From assembly GCA_007050995.1 (NCBI GenBank), contig VJOU01000001.1, positions 279,615-343,614 of the forward strand: a DNA stretch of 64,000 nt. Direction: 5' to 3'. The translations under genes were made by a program, and so were the position numbers. Below, one piece after another: positions 1-8,017 of the stretch. The notes beneath the pieces are model-generated. The model did no database searches, was not told the origin of the DNA, and saw nothing but the letters and a program-made list of their open reading frames with translations. The DNA is from Glycocaulis profundi. Lineage in GTDB: Bacteria > Pseudomonadota > Alphaproteobacteria > Caulobacterales > Maricaulaceae. How positions within the stretch are numbered: position 1 is the stretch's first letter; the number at the start of each line of letters is the position of its first letter.

Positions 1-1794
1 GGTGAAGACTTGATCGAGGAAGATGCGCCGCGGCTGGCGGAAATAACGCGCGCTCTCGCCCAGCTCGTCGGCCCACACCGCGGGCCCCAGCGCCATCAGC
101 CATGAGGAGAAGACCAGCGGTTCGGGGCGGGCGGCGTCCAGAACCCCGTTCCAGCGGCGCAGCATTTCCAAGGCCCGGCGGCCCTCTTCAGTCTCCGGCT
201 CGGCGGCGAGCAGGGCGGGCAGGACGCGGCGGGCGAAGTCGGAGGCCTCGTCCATCTGCAGGGCGGTGAAGCTGTCCGCGTCGTGGGTGGCCCGGTCCTC
301 GATCAGGGTTTCGATGCGGGTGGCGCGCCAGACCTCGTAGCTGCCGGGCACAGGATAAGGATAGGCGTCCGAGACCACGCGGTTGTTGCCCGAGGCGATC
401 ATGCCGCCGCGCGGGTTGGCCACGCGGGGCAGCTCGTCATAGGGGATGTAGCCGGTCCACTCGCCGTCCTCGCCGCGGAGCGGCAGCAGGCCCGCGGTGG
501 TGTAGCCGATGGTCCCGTCCACGCCCGCCCAGTGCATGTTCTGCATGGGGGCGGTCCAGTATCGGGCCGCCTCCACGAAGCCGTCCCAGTCCTGCGAACG
601 CATGATCTCCAGAGCCGCGTCCGCGCTGCGGTTGCGCGGATCTGTGACCGTGGAGCGCTCGATGACCAGCGCGTCGGGATCGAAGGCGGACACGTCGAAC
701 CAGTCGGGATCGAGCACCGGGCCGATGGGCGTGCGCCGGACATTCAGTTCGACCGGGTCGGCGCCTTTGACCAGTATCGTCTCGGTGCGCTCGGCGATGT
801 CGATGGAGGCGGGGTCGCGCTCGACCAGATCGATCACCTTGAACCCGGTGTTGGTGTAGCCCCAGGCGCCGTTCGCGTTCCGGCCCAGCAGCACGAAGGG
901 CGTGCCCGGCACGGTGCCGCCGATGACCGGGCCGGTGCTGAGGTCGAGGCGGGCGAAATACCAGATCGAGGGCGTGCCCAGCGACAGGTGGGGATCGTTG
1001 GCCAGAAGCGGGGCGCCGGTGGCGCTGCGCTCGCCCGAGACCACCCAGGCGTTCGAGCCGGGCGCGTCCTCGGCGCGGATAGTGGTGGGCGAGGGCGGAC
1101 CGCCGGGGGCGGCTTCTGGTGCGATGTCCTCGTCCTTCAGCGTGGTCGGCCCCCAGTCGGGATAGCCGGGCAGGAACTCGGCCAGGCGTTCGGGGTCCAG
1201 CGCGGCGGCGGCGCGGGCGCGCTCCATGTCCTCGCCGAACCCGCTGGCGAGCATGTCGGCGAGGTAGATGACGAGGGTGGCGGAATCGACCGGCTCCCAC
1301 GGCTCGGGCGAGACCTGAAGCAGCAGGTATTCGGGCGGGGCGGGCGCGTCGTCGAGACGGGCGTTCACGCCTGCGGTGTAGGCGGTCACGATGCGGGCGA
1401 TCTCGGGCGACCAGGTGGCCTCGACATTGGCCGCCGCGCCGGGAAAGCCGCGGATGCGGGAGCGGGCGTCCACGGCCACGAAATCGGGGCCGAGGATTTC
1501 AGAGAGCCGCCCGCGGATGTAGCGCCGGGCCAGATCCATCTGGAAGAAGCGGTCCGAGGCGTGGGCGAAGCCCAGGGCGAAGAACACCTCGTCATCGCCG
1601 TCGCCGAAGATGTGGGCGACGCCGTGTTCGTCGCGCACGATGCGCGCCTCGCCGGACAGCCCCGGAAGGTTGATTTCGCCTTCGGTCCTGGGCGCGGAAG
1701 CGTTCAGATGCCAGGCCAGAAAGCCCATCGCCCCGGCGGCGAGGACCAGCGCCAGCGCGATCAGCGCGAGCACGATGCGGACGACCCATTTCAT
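1..1794 (-). CDS. Penicillin acylase family protein (3' end beyond window)
   Basis: Ntn-hydrolase of the penicillin/acylhomoserine-lactone acylase family, which hydrolyses amide-linked acyl groups. The frame is open from the ATG at 1794 to the left edge (598 codons), so the C-terminus is missing. Residues 1-30 form a membrane anchor or signal segment. The N-terminal chain has typical DEHGVAHIFG and GFAHASDRFFQMD blocks. The autoprocessing site is the GSNAWVVSG motif, with Ser at about residue 247 as the likely nucleophile, followed by ANDPHL. It is last in a minus-strand series with aldehyde dehydrogenase, GMC oxidoreductase and serine hydrolase, 30 bp after the dehydrogenase stop. The family is sure; the substrate is not. 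Confidence 0.9.
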   Translation of the reverse strand, partial: MKWVVRIVLALIALALVLAAGAMGFLAWHLNASAPRTEGEINLPGLSGEARIVRDEHGVAHIFGDGDDEVFFALGFAHASDRFFQMDLARRYIRGRLSEILGPDFVAVDARSRIRGFPGAAANVEATWSPEIARIVTAYTAGVNARLDDAPAPPEYLLLQVSPEPWEPVDSATLVIYLADMLASGFGEDMERARAAAALDPERLAEFLPGYPDWGPTTLKDEDIAPEAAPGGPPSPTTIRAEDAPGSNAWVVSGERSATGAPLLANDPHLSLGTPSIWYFARLDLSTGPVIGGTVPGTPFVLLGRNANGAWGYTNTGFKVIDLVERDPASIDIAERTETILVKGADPVELNVRRTPIGPVLDPDWFDVSAFDPDALVIERSTVTDPRNRSADAALEIMRSQDWDGFVEAARYWTAPMQNMHWAGVDGTIGYTTAGLLPLRGEDGEWTGYIPYDELPRVANPRGGMIASGNNRVVSDAYPYPVPGSYEVWRATRIETLIEDRATHDADSFTALQMDEASDFARRVLPALLAAEPETEEGRRALEMLRRWNGVLDAARPEPLVFSSWLMALGPAVWADELGESARYFRQPRRIFLDQVFT

Positions 1795-1824
1795 GGCCGG
1801 AATGCCCCTTCCCGAACGCCCGCC

Positions 1825-3252
1825 TCAGCGGGTCTGAAGTTTCGCGATGAATTCGAACATCTTCCCGTAGGGCGGCGCCATCAGGCGGCTGGGATGCTTC
1901 ACCGGCGCCTCGAACACCGCGCGCTCGTGGGTGAAGGTCAGGAAGCCCCGCTCGCCGTGATAGGCGCCCTGCCCGGACGCGCCGGTCCCGCCGAAGGGCA
2001 GGTCCTCCACCGACAGGTGCAGCAGCGGCACGTTGACGGCCGCCCCGCCCGACAGGGTGCGGTCGAGGAACTCGCGGGCGGTCTTTTTCGATTTCGAATA
2101 GACATAGGCGGCCAGCGGGCGCTCGCCCTTCTCGATGCGGATCGCGGCGTCCTTGATGCCGTCATGGCCCAGCACGGGCAGGACGGGGCCGAAGATCTCC
2201 TCGCGCATCAGGGCGCTGTCGGGGGGCGGGTTGATGACGGCGGTGGGCGGGAAGGCGAGCGTGTTGGCGCCCTCGCACGCGCCGGAGCCGAACCCGGCCT
2301 CGATCACCTCCGCGCCCGCCGAGCGGGCCTCCTCGACCATCGAGCGCAGGCGCGAATAATGCCGCTCGGAGATGATGGCGGTGTAATCGGGATTGGCGTC
2401 CGCGTCGGGCCAATAGCTGGCGGCCCGGTCGATCACGGCCTGGGCGAAGTCGCGCTCGCGCCCCTTGGGCACCAGCGCGTAGTCAGGCGCGACGCAGGTC
2501 TGACCCGCATTGAAGAACTTGCCCCAGGCGATGGTCTTGGCCGCCTCGGCCACATCGAAATCAGGCGCGACCACCGCCGGGCTCTTGCCGCCCAGCTCCA
2601 GCGTGACGGGGACCAGATTGTCCGCCGCGGCCAGCGCGACCAGACGGCCCACATGGGTCGAGCCGGTGTAGAACAGGTGGTCGAATTTCAGCTTCGTGAA
2701 CGCCTCGCCGATCTCGGGTCCGCCGGTGATGACGGCCACGTGGTCCTCGTTGTAGAGGCCCTTCAGGGTCTCGCGGATCAGCTCGGCGGTGCGCGGGGTG
2801 TATTCGCTGGGCTTGATCATCGCCCGGCAGCCCGCCGCCAGCGCCGCGATCAGCGGGGCGAGGGCGAGCTGGAGCGGGTAGTTCCACGGCGCGATGATGC
2901 CCGCCACGCCCACCGGCTCGCGCCGGACATAGGCCTTGCCCGGTTTCAGCGTCATCGGCACGGAGACGGAGACCGGCTTCATCCAGCGCTTCAGATGCCT
3001 GCGGGCATGCTTGGACGAGGCGAGCAGGAAGCCGACTTCCCCGATGGTGGTCTCGGCTTTGGAGCGGCGGCCATAGTCCGCGCTGATGGCCTCGGCGAAA
3101 TCGTCCGCCCGCTCGCGGATCATCGCTTCGAGCCTTTCCAGATCCGCCTTTCGCTGGGCGAGGGGGCGGTGGCGGTCCTTGACGAAGGCCAGCTTCTGGG
3201 CGGCCAGGATGGCGTTCATCCGCTCGAGCTGGCGGGTGTCGATGTCGCTCAT
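1825..3252 (-). CDS. Aldehyde dehydrogenase family protein (coniferyl-aldehyde-dehydrogenase-like)
   Basis: NAD(P)-dependent oxidation of an aldehyde to its acid. About 475 residues, full length for the family. IIAPWNYP, the glycine-rich FYTGSTHVG stretch, ELGGKSP (general-base Glu) and FFNAGQTCVAPDY (catalytic Cys) are all present. The overall pattern, including the C-terminal PFGGTGASGQGAYHG, resembles CalB-type coniferyl aldehyde dehydrogenases. I chose ATG 3252 because AAAGGA lies about 10 bases upstream; a GTG at 3276 overlapping the GMC stop would add eight residues. It probably acts on the aldehyde made by the adjacent GMC oxidoreductase, which is an inference from operon context. Confidence 0.92.
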   Translation of the reverse strand: MSDIDTRQLERMNAILAAQKLAFVKDRHRPLAQRKADLERLEAMIRERADDFAEAISADYGRRSKAETTIGEVGFLLASSKHARRHLKRWMKPVSVSVPMTLKPGKAYVRREPVGVAGIIAPWNYPLQLALAPLIAALAAGCRAMIKPSEYTPRTAELIRETLKGLYNEDHVAVITGGPEIGEAFTKLKFDHLFYTGSTHVGRLVALAAADNLVPVTLELGGKSPAVVAPDFDVAEAAKTIAWGKFFNAGQTCVAPDYALVPKGRERDFAQAVIDRAASYWPDADANPDYTAIISERHYSRLRSMVEEARSAGAEVIEAGFGSGACEGANTLAFPPTAVINPPPDSALMREEIFGPVLPVLGHDGIKDAAIRIEKGERPLAAYVYSKSKKTAREFLDRTLSGGAAVNVPLLHLSVEDLPFGGTGASGQGAYHGERGFLTFTHERAVFEAPVKHPSRLMAPPYGKMFEFIAKLQTR

Positions 3253-3272
3253 GGCCGTCAGGTCCTTTCCGC

Positions 3273-4877
3273 TCACGCCGAGGCGATCATATCAGCCGCG
3301 CGGGTCGCGATCATGATGGTGGGCGCATTGGTGTTGCCGCCCACGAGCCGCGGCATGACCGAGGCGTCCACCACGCGCAGGGCCTCCACGCCCCGCACCC
3401 GGCACTCAGGATCGACCACGGCGAGCTCCCCGCTCCCCATCGCGCAGGTTGAGGTGGGGTGGTAGAGCGTCTCGGCCCGGGCGCGGATCTCGTCGGCCAG
3501 CGCAGACCGGCTCAGGCCCGGCTCGGCGGGAAGCTGGAGGTCCAGCCGCTCGCCCTCGAAGGCGTCGCTCATCAGGATCTCCGTGGCGATCCGCAGGCAG
3601 TCGGTCATCACCTCCAGATCGGCGCCCGCGCTGAGATAGGCGGGGTCGATCAGAACGGCGTCCTTCGGATCGGCGCTTTTCAGGCGCAGCCGCCCGCGGC
3701 TTTCGGGATAGAGATGGCAGGCGTGCAGCGTCATGCCGTGCCCGGTCATGCGCTCGGTGGCGTGGGGGCTGGCCAGCGCCGGAATGAAGACGAGCTGGAT
3801 GTCGGGCAGCTCGCCCGCCCGGCTCGATTTCACGAAGCCGCAGCCCTGCACCGGATTGACGGTGAAATCGCCGGTCTTCGTGATCGCCCAGCGCGAGACG
3901 TCGTAGGCCGTCTTGGGCAGGCGCCGCCATGAATAGCCGATGGAGCGCGCCGAGCGGGTGGTGGCGCGGGCCATGATGTCGAGATGGTCCTGAAGGTTCT
4001 CGCCCACGCCGGGCAGGTCGGCTTCCACCGATATGCCGTGCTCGCGCAGATGATCGGCGGGGCCGATGCCTGACAGCATGAGAAGCTGGGGCGAGTTGAG
4101 CGCGCCGCCCGAGACGATGACTTCCCTGCGGGCGGTCAGCTCATGCACGCCGTCGGCGGTCTCGATCTCCAGACCCGTGGCGCGGCCGTTCTCGATGCGG
4201 ATGCGGCGGGCGAGCGCGCCGGTCAGGACGGTGAGGTTGGGCCGGTCCAGCGCGGGGCGCAGGAAGGCGTCCGCCGCCGAGCAGCGCCGCCCGCCCTTCT
4301 GGGTGACCTGATAGACGCCGCAGCCCTCCTGCCGGGCGCCGTTGAAATCGTCGTTCCACGGGATCTGGCGCCGGCGGCAGGCTTCGTAATAGAGCTCGGT
4401 CAGCGGATTGACCGGCGCGATGGATTTCACGTTCAGCGGCCCGCCTTGGCCGTGCCAGGGCGCGCCGTGGTTCTCGTTGTTCTCCACCCGTCTGAAGGCG
4501 TCCAGCGCCGTCTCGCGGTTCCAGCCCGTCGCGCCGAACGCGCTCTCCCACTCGTCATAATTCTCCCACGCGCCGCGCATGTAGTGCATGGCGTTGATCG
4601 AAGAGGAGCCGCCCAGCGTCTTGCCCCTGGGCCAGAGCATGCGGCGGTCGTTGAGATGGGTCTGCGGCTCGGTGACATAGCCCCAGTTGATCTTCGGCTC
4701 GGTCATGGCGAACTGGAGCAGCATGGGGGTGCGGATGACCGCGCCCGCGTCCGGGCCGCCCGCCTCGATCAGGCAGACGCTCACGTCCCGGTCCTCGCTC
4801 AGACGACCCGCCAGCACGCAGCCCGCGGACCCCGCCCCGGCGATGACGTAGTCGAACTCGACCGGGAGGGACGTCAC
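3273..4877 (-). CDS. GMC family FAD-dependent oxidoreductase (choline/alcohol dehydrogenase-like)
   Basis: FAD flavoenzyme of the glucose-methanol-choline family, oxidising a primary or secondary alcohol. The start is GTG 4877, overlapping the upstream hydrolase stop (GTGA); an upstream in-frame start would put Arg/Gly-rich nonsense before the FAD fold. About 534 residues. The dinucleotide-binding motif AGAGSAGCVLAGRL is near residue 15. GGSSSINAM and the C-terminal HPTSTCAMG (catalytic His), VVDASVMP and GNTNAPTIMIA are all family signatures. There is no signal peptide, so it is probably cytoplasmic. Together with the downstream aldehyde dehydrogenase it would convert an alcohol to an acid. 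The substrate is unknown. Confidence 0.92.
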   Translation of the reverse strand: MTSLPVEFDYVIAGAGSAGCVLAGRLSEDRDVSVCLIEAGGPDAGAVIRTPMLLQFAMTEPKINWGYVTEPQTHLNDRRMLWPRGKTLGGSSSINAMHYMRGAWENYDEWESAFGATGWNRETALDAFRRVENNENHGAPWHGQGGPLNVKSIAPVNPLTELYYEACRRRQIPWNDDFNGARQEGCGVYQVTQKGGRRCSAADAFLRPALDRPNLTVLTGALARRIRIENGRATGLEIETADGVHELTARREVIVSGGALNSPQLLMLSGIGPADHLREHGISVEADLPGVGENLQDHLDIMARATTRSARSIGYSWRRLPKTAYDVSRWAITKTGDFTVNPVQGCGFVKSSRAGELPDIQLVFIPALASPHATERMTGHGMTLHACHLYPESRGRLRLKSADPKDAVLIDPAYLSAGADLEVMTDCLRIATEILMSDAFEGERLDLQLPAEPGLSRSALADEIRARAETLYHPTSTCAMGSGELAVVDPECRVRGVEALRVVDASVMPRLVGGNTNAPTIMIATRAADMIASA

Positions 4878-6091
4878 GAGGCGGCCCCGTCCCCGGCGGC
4901 CGCCGCGGCGATGGCGCGCAGGGCCGCGCGGGCCTCGGCGCCGCGCTGGCCCCATGTCGGATCGCCCGCGTTCATGGCGACCACCACGTTCCGGCGCCGA
5001 TCGATCCAGACATACTGGCCATAGACGCCCGCGGCGAAGAACTCGCCGTCATAATTCTCCGGCACCCAGAAATGCATCCCGTAGCCCCGGCCGGGGTAAT
5101 TGCCCGCGCCGGGCTCCATGAAGGGCATGGAGGGGATGGAGACCATGTCCGTCCAGCCTTCGGGCAGGAGGCGTTCGCCGTCCCACACTCCGTCCTGCAG
5201 ATAGAGCTGTCCGAAGCGGGCGTAATCCACCGCGCTGGCCTGAAGACAGCAGTATCCGATGGCGACGCCGCCATCGCCGGGCACGTTCTGAAGCCAGCTC
5301 GCGTCATGCTCCATGCCCAGCGGGGTCCAGATCTTCTCGCGCACGATGGCGGCGAGATCGCCGCCATACACGCCCCGGACCACCGCGGAGAGCACGTGGC
5401 TGTTGGGGCTGGCATAGTGCAGGTCTTCGCCCGGATCGCGGTCGGACACGATCCCGGCGACCATGTCATCGACATTCCGGCCCATGATGAAGGCGTTGAA
5501 GAAGAGCGGGCGGACGTCGGACGGCCGGTCGGGGGCATATTCCTCGTTGAAGGCGGTGCCCGCGCTCATCATCAGAAGATTGCGCAGGGTCGCGTCGCCA
5601 TAGGCCGTGCCCTCGAACTGGGGCGCGTAGGCGGAGGCGGGGGCGTCGAGGTCCTCGATCAGGCCCTCGTGCCAGGCCATGCCGATCAGGGTGGCGACCA
5701 CGCTCTTGGCGACCGACCAGGAGGTGAAGCGGCTGTCCGGCCCCGCGCCGTGAAAATAGTCCTCGTGGACCAGCACGCCGTCGCGCAGCACGGCGAGGCC
5801 GATCACGCCCGCCTCCTCGATGAAGGCGTCCAGATCCTTGGCCTGCCCGTCCCACTCATAATCGACATCCAGCGGAGCGAGGGCGCGGGGCAGGGGCTCG
5901 GGGCGCTCGGCCTCGATCATGCGGTGGGGCAGGATCTCGTCCATGCGCTGGAAGGTGACGGGGAAGTCCTCGGGGTTCTCCAGCGCGGCCATGCGCGCGG
6001 GCGAATAGTCCGACCAGGGCCGGTAATACCAGCCCGCCGCGATGCCCGCGATCAGAATGGTGGCCAGAACAGCCAGCGCGATGCGCTTCAT
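4874..6091 (-). CDS. Serine hydrolase, class C beta-lactamase family, membrane-anchored
   Basis: Penicillin-binding-protein-like serine hydrolase of 405 residues. Residues 4-22 are a hydrophobic signal/anchor, so it probably faces the periplasm. The catalytic SxxK is SVAK in FTSWSVAKSVVATL, and the tyrosine motif is YASPNS. Family members act as esterases, D-amino-acid amidases or 6-aminohexanoate-type hydrolases more often than as true beta-lactamases. It is the first gene of the minus-strand series and is translationally coupled to the GMC gene by a GTGA overlap. A palindrome about 65 bp upstream of its start is a candidate operator. The substrate cannot be told from sequence. Confidence 0.88.
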   Translation of the reverse strand: MKRIALAVLATILIAGIAAGWYYRPWSDYSPARMAALENPEDFPVTFQRMDEILPHRMIEAERPEPLPRALAPLDVDYEWDGQAKDLDAFIEEAGVIGLAVLRDGVLVHEDYFHGAGPDSRFTSWSVAKSVVATLIGMAWHEGLIEDLDAPASAYAPQFEGTAYGDATLRNLLMMSAGTAFNEEYAPDRPSDVRPLFFNAFIMGRNVDDMVAGIVSDRDPGEDLHYASPNSHVLSAVVRGVYGGDLAAIVREKIWTPLGMEHDASWLQNVPGDGGVAIGYCCLQASAVDYARFGQLYLQDGVWDGERLLPEGWTDMVSIPSMPFMEPGAGNYPGRGYGMHFWVPENYDGEFFAAGVYGQYVWIDRRRNVVVAMNAGDPTWGQRGAEARAALRAIAAAAAGDGAAS

Positions 6092-6156
6092 GCGCGTCCT
6101 CCCCTCAGGTGCTCAAGGCCCGCCGGTCTGACGCCGGCCGGGCCGTTTCAAGCGAA

Positions 6157-6171
6157 GTGAACACCGTTCGC
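6157..6171. promoter_or_regulatory. Candidate operator GTGAACACCGTTCGC
   Basis: Near-perfect 6-3-6 inverted repeat (GTGAAC, ACC, GTTCGC; one mismatch) about 65 bp upstream of the serine hydrolase start. The same element, fully symmetric, sits upstream of the ferritin-like gene at 13909. The size and symmetry suit a TetR-family dimer; this is inference, as no TetR gene is in the window. Confidence 0.45.
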
Positions 6172-6191
6172 CGCGCGAAGGCCAGCGGGTT

Positions 6192-7334
6192 TCAGTCCCC
6201 GGGCGCGGCGGCGGGGCGCACGGCCAGCAGTTGGCCGTCGGGGGAGTCGGTCAGAAGATAAATCAGCCCGTCCGGCCCGGTTCTCACGTCGCGGATGCGC
6301 GCGCCCAGTTCGGTGAACAGCATCTCCTCGTCCGCGATGCCCCCGGCCTCGATCTCCAGCCGGTGGACGGCCTGGCCCGCCAGCGCGGAGACGAACAGAT
6401 CGCCGCGCCAGCTAGGGAAGGCGTCGCCGTCATAGAGCGTCATGGCGGAGGGGGCGATGGAGGGGGTCCAGACATGGACCGGGACGGCGAAGCCCATCTC
6501 CTCGGCGCGGTCCAGTCCATAGGGGCTGATCCGCGCGCCCGAATAATCCACCCCGTCCGTGACCACCGGCCAGCCGTGATTGGCGCCCGGTTCGATGATG
6601 TTGAGCTCGTCGCCGCCGCGCGGGCCGTGCTCGTTCGACCAGACCGTGCCGGTGGCGGGATCGCGCAGGATGGCCTGCACGTTGCGGTGGCCATAGCTCC
6701 AGATTTCCGGCCGCGCGCCCTCCTGATCGGCGAAGGGATTGTCCGCCAGCGCCGCGCCGTCGGGCGCGATGCGCACGATGGTCCCCAGATGATCCTCCAG
6801 CGACTGGGCCCGCTCGCGGAACTCGAACCCGTCGCCCAGCGTCAGAAGGATCGTGCCGTCATCGAGAAAGGCCATCCGCCCGCCGAAATGGTGCGCGCCC
6901 CGCTTCGCGCTCGAGCGGAAGATCTCTTCACCGCCGGTCAGGCCGTCGTCAGCGAGGGTGGCGCGCATCAGGGCCGTGCCGTTTTCCGCGTTCGTGCCGT
7001 AAGCGTAGCTGAGAAAGACCGTGCCGCTGTCCTCGAAGTCCGGCGCAAGCGCGATCTCGAACAGGCCGCCCTGTCCCGCTGCGAAGACTGCCGGAACGCC
7101 GGAAAGGGCATCGGAGACCTCGCCATCGGCGCTCACGCGGCGCAGGGCGCCCGAACGCTCTGTGACCAGAAACCCGCCATCAGGCAGGAAGGCCACCGAC
7201 CACGGATGATCCAGACCGCCCGCGACCGGGACGATCTCGTAAGCCGCGCTGGGCTCGCCGGGCTCGGAAGCGGGCGGCTCCTCGGCGCAGGCGGCGAGAA
7301 GCGCGAAGGCGGAGAGGCAGATGAGCGCGCGCAT
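6192..7334 (-). CDS. PQQ-dependent sugar dehydrogenase family lipoprotein (YliI-like)
   Basis: Beta-propeller protein of the glucose/sorbosone dehydrogenase family, expected to oxidise aldose sugars in the periplasm using PQQ. About 380 residues from ATG 7334, preceded by GAGAGAA. The N-terminus MRALICLSAFALLAAC is a lipoprotein signal with lipobox LAAC. Family landmarks follow in order: GLDHPWSVAFLPDG, GQGGLFEIALAPDF, TLGDGFEFRERAQ, SYGHRNVQAI and NEHGPRGGDELN. The ending DSPDGQLLAVRP closes the propeller. It is transcribed away from the membrane-protein gene at 7402 (67 bp gap) and lies 100 bp upstream of the serine hydrolase series on the same strand. Confidence 0.92.
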   Translation of the reverse strand: MRALICLSAFALLAACAEEPPASEPGEPSAAYEIVPVAGGLDHPWSVAFLPDGGFLVTERSGALRRVSADGEVSDALSGVPAVFAAGQGGLFEIALAPDFEDSGTVFLSYAYGTNAENGTALMRATLADDGLTGGEEIFRSSAKRGAHHFGGRMAFLDDGTILLTLGDGFEFRERAQSLEDHLGTIVRIAPDGAALADNPFADQEGARPEIWSYGHRNVQAILRDPATGTVWSNEHGPRGGDELNIIEPGANHGWPVVTDGVDYSGARISPYGLDRAEEMGFAVPVHVWTPSIAPSAMTLYDGDAFPSWRGDLFVSALAGQAVHRLEIEAGGIADEEMLFTELGARIRDVRTGPDGLIYLLTDSPDGQLLAVRPAAAPGD

Positions 7335-7401
7335 GATTTTCTCTCGGCTCTGAGTGCAGAACGGGCCATGATGAGCATGACCGCTCGCAGGGATTTCGCC
7401 A

Positions 7402-7851
7402 ATGGGCTGGCTTCGCCTTCCGATCGCCTTCCTCCTGTCCGTCGCGCTGATGGCCGCGCTGGGCGTGATCGTGCAGACCCAGTTCGTGATCTCGGCGCTG
7501 AAAGCCGCAGGCGCGCCGACGGGGCTGGGAGACCGGATCGCCATGACGGGGGCTGACCTGATCGGGCTGGGGCCGCTCTATGGAGCGCTGATCGCCATCG
7601 GCTTCCTGATCGCCTTTCTCGCCGCCGCGCTTTTGCTGCGCGCCGTCACGCTGCCGCGGGCGGTCGTGTTCGCGGTCGCCGGGGCGGTGTGCATCGCGGT
7701 GATGCTGGTGCTGATGCGCGAGGTGTTCTTCGGCGTGCCGGTGATCGCGGGCGCGCGGACCCTGGCCGGACAGGCGGCGCAGGCCGCCTGCGGGGCCTTG
7801 GCGGGGGCGGTGTTCGCGATGCTGACCGGTTCAAAACCGCGTCAGTTGTAA
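7402..7851 (+). CDS. Hypothetical integral membrane protein
   Basis: 149 residues and strongly hydrophobic. Probable membrane segments lie near residues 6-28, 55-80, 86-107 and 115-142, separated by short loops, with a basic tail (GSKPRQL). I recognise no conserved catalytic motif. It is divergent from the sugar dehydrogenase gene with 67 bp between starts, so the two probably share a bidirectional promoter region. It resembles the many small uncharacterised four-helix inner-membrane proteins of alphaproteobacteria. Function unknown. Confidence 0.7.
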   Translation: MGWLRLPIAFLLSVALMAALGVIVQTQFVISALKAAGAPTGLGDRIAMTGADLIGLGPLYGALIAIGFLIAFLAAALLLRAVTLPRAVVFAVAGAVCIAVMLVLMREVFFGVPVIAGARTLAGQAAQAACGALAGAVFAMLTGSKPRQL

Positions 7852-8017
7852 ACAGCGTTTTCGCTCGCGCCTATGCTGCACTGCTGTCGCATCTTTGCTG
7901 CACAGCGCGGCATGAACCTTCGGTTCTCTCGATGAACGCATGACAAGCGGCGCGAATGGCGCTTAATCTGCCCTCAAGGCGGGAACACACCCGCTTCCAT
8001 ATCGGGGGAGGAAATCC

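Noticed and set aside
283..3465. 1060-residue plus-strand open frame
   Set aside because: It opposes the acylase and aldehyde dehydrogenase genes, has Gly/Arg/His/Val-rich composition and no motif; antisense artefact of GC-rich coding.
4874..6091. True beta-lactamase resistance gene
   Set aside because: Motifs fit the broad class C related hydrolase family, with operon context pointing to metabolism; there is no evidence for beta-lactam hydrolysis.
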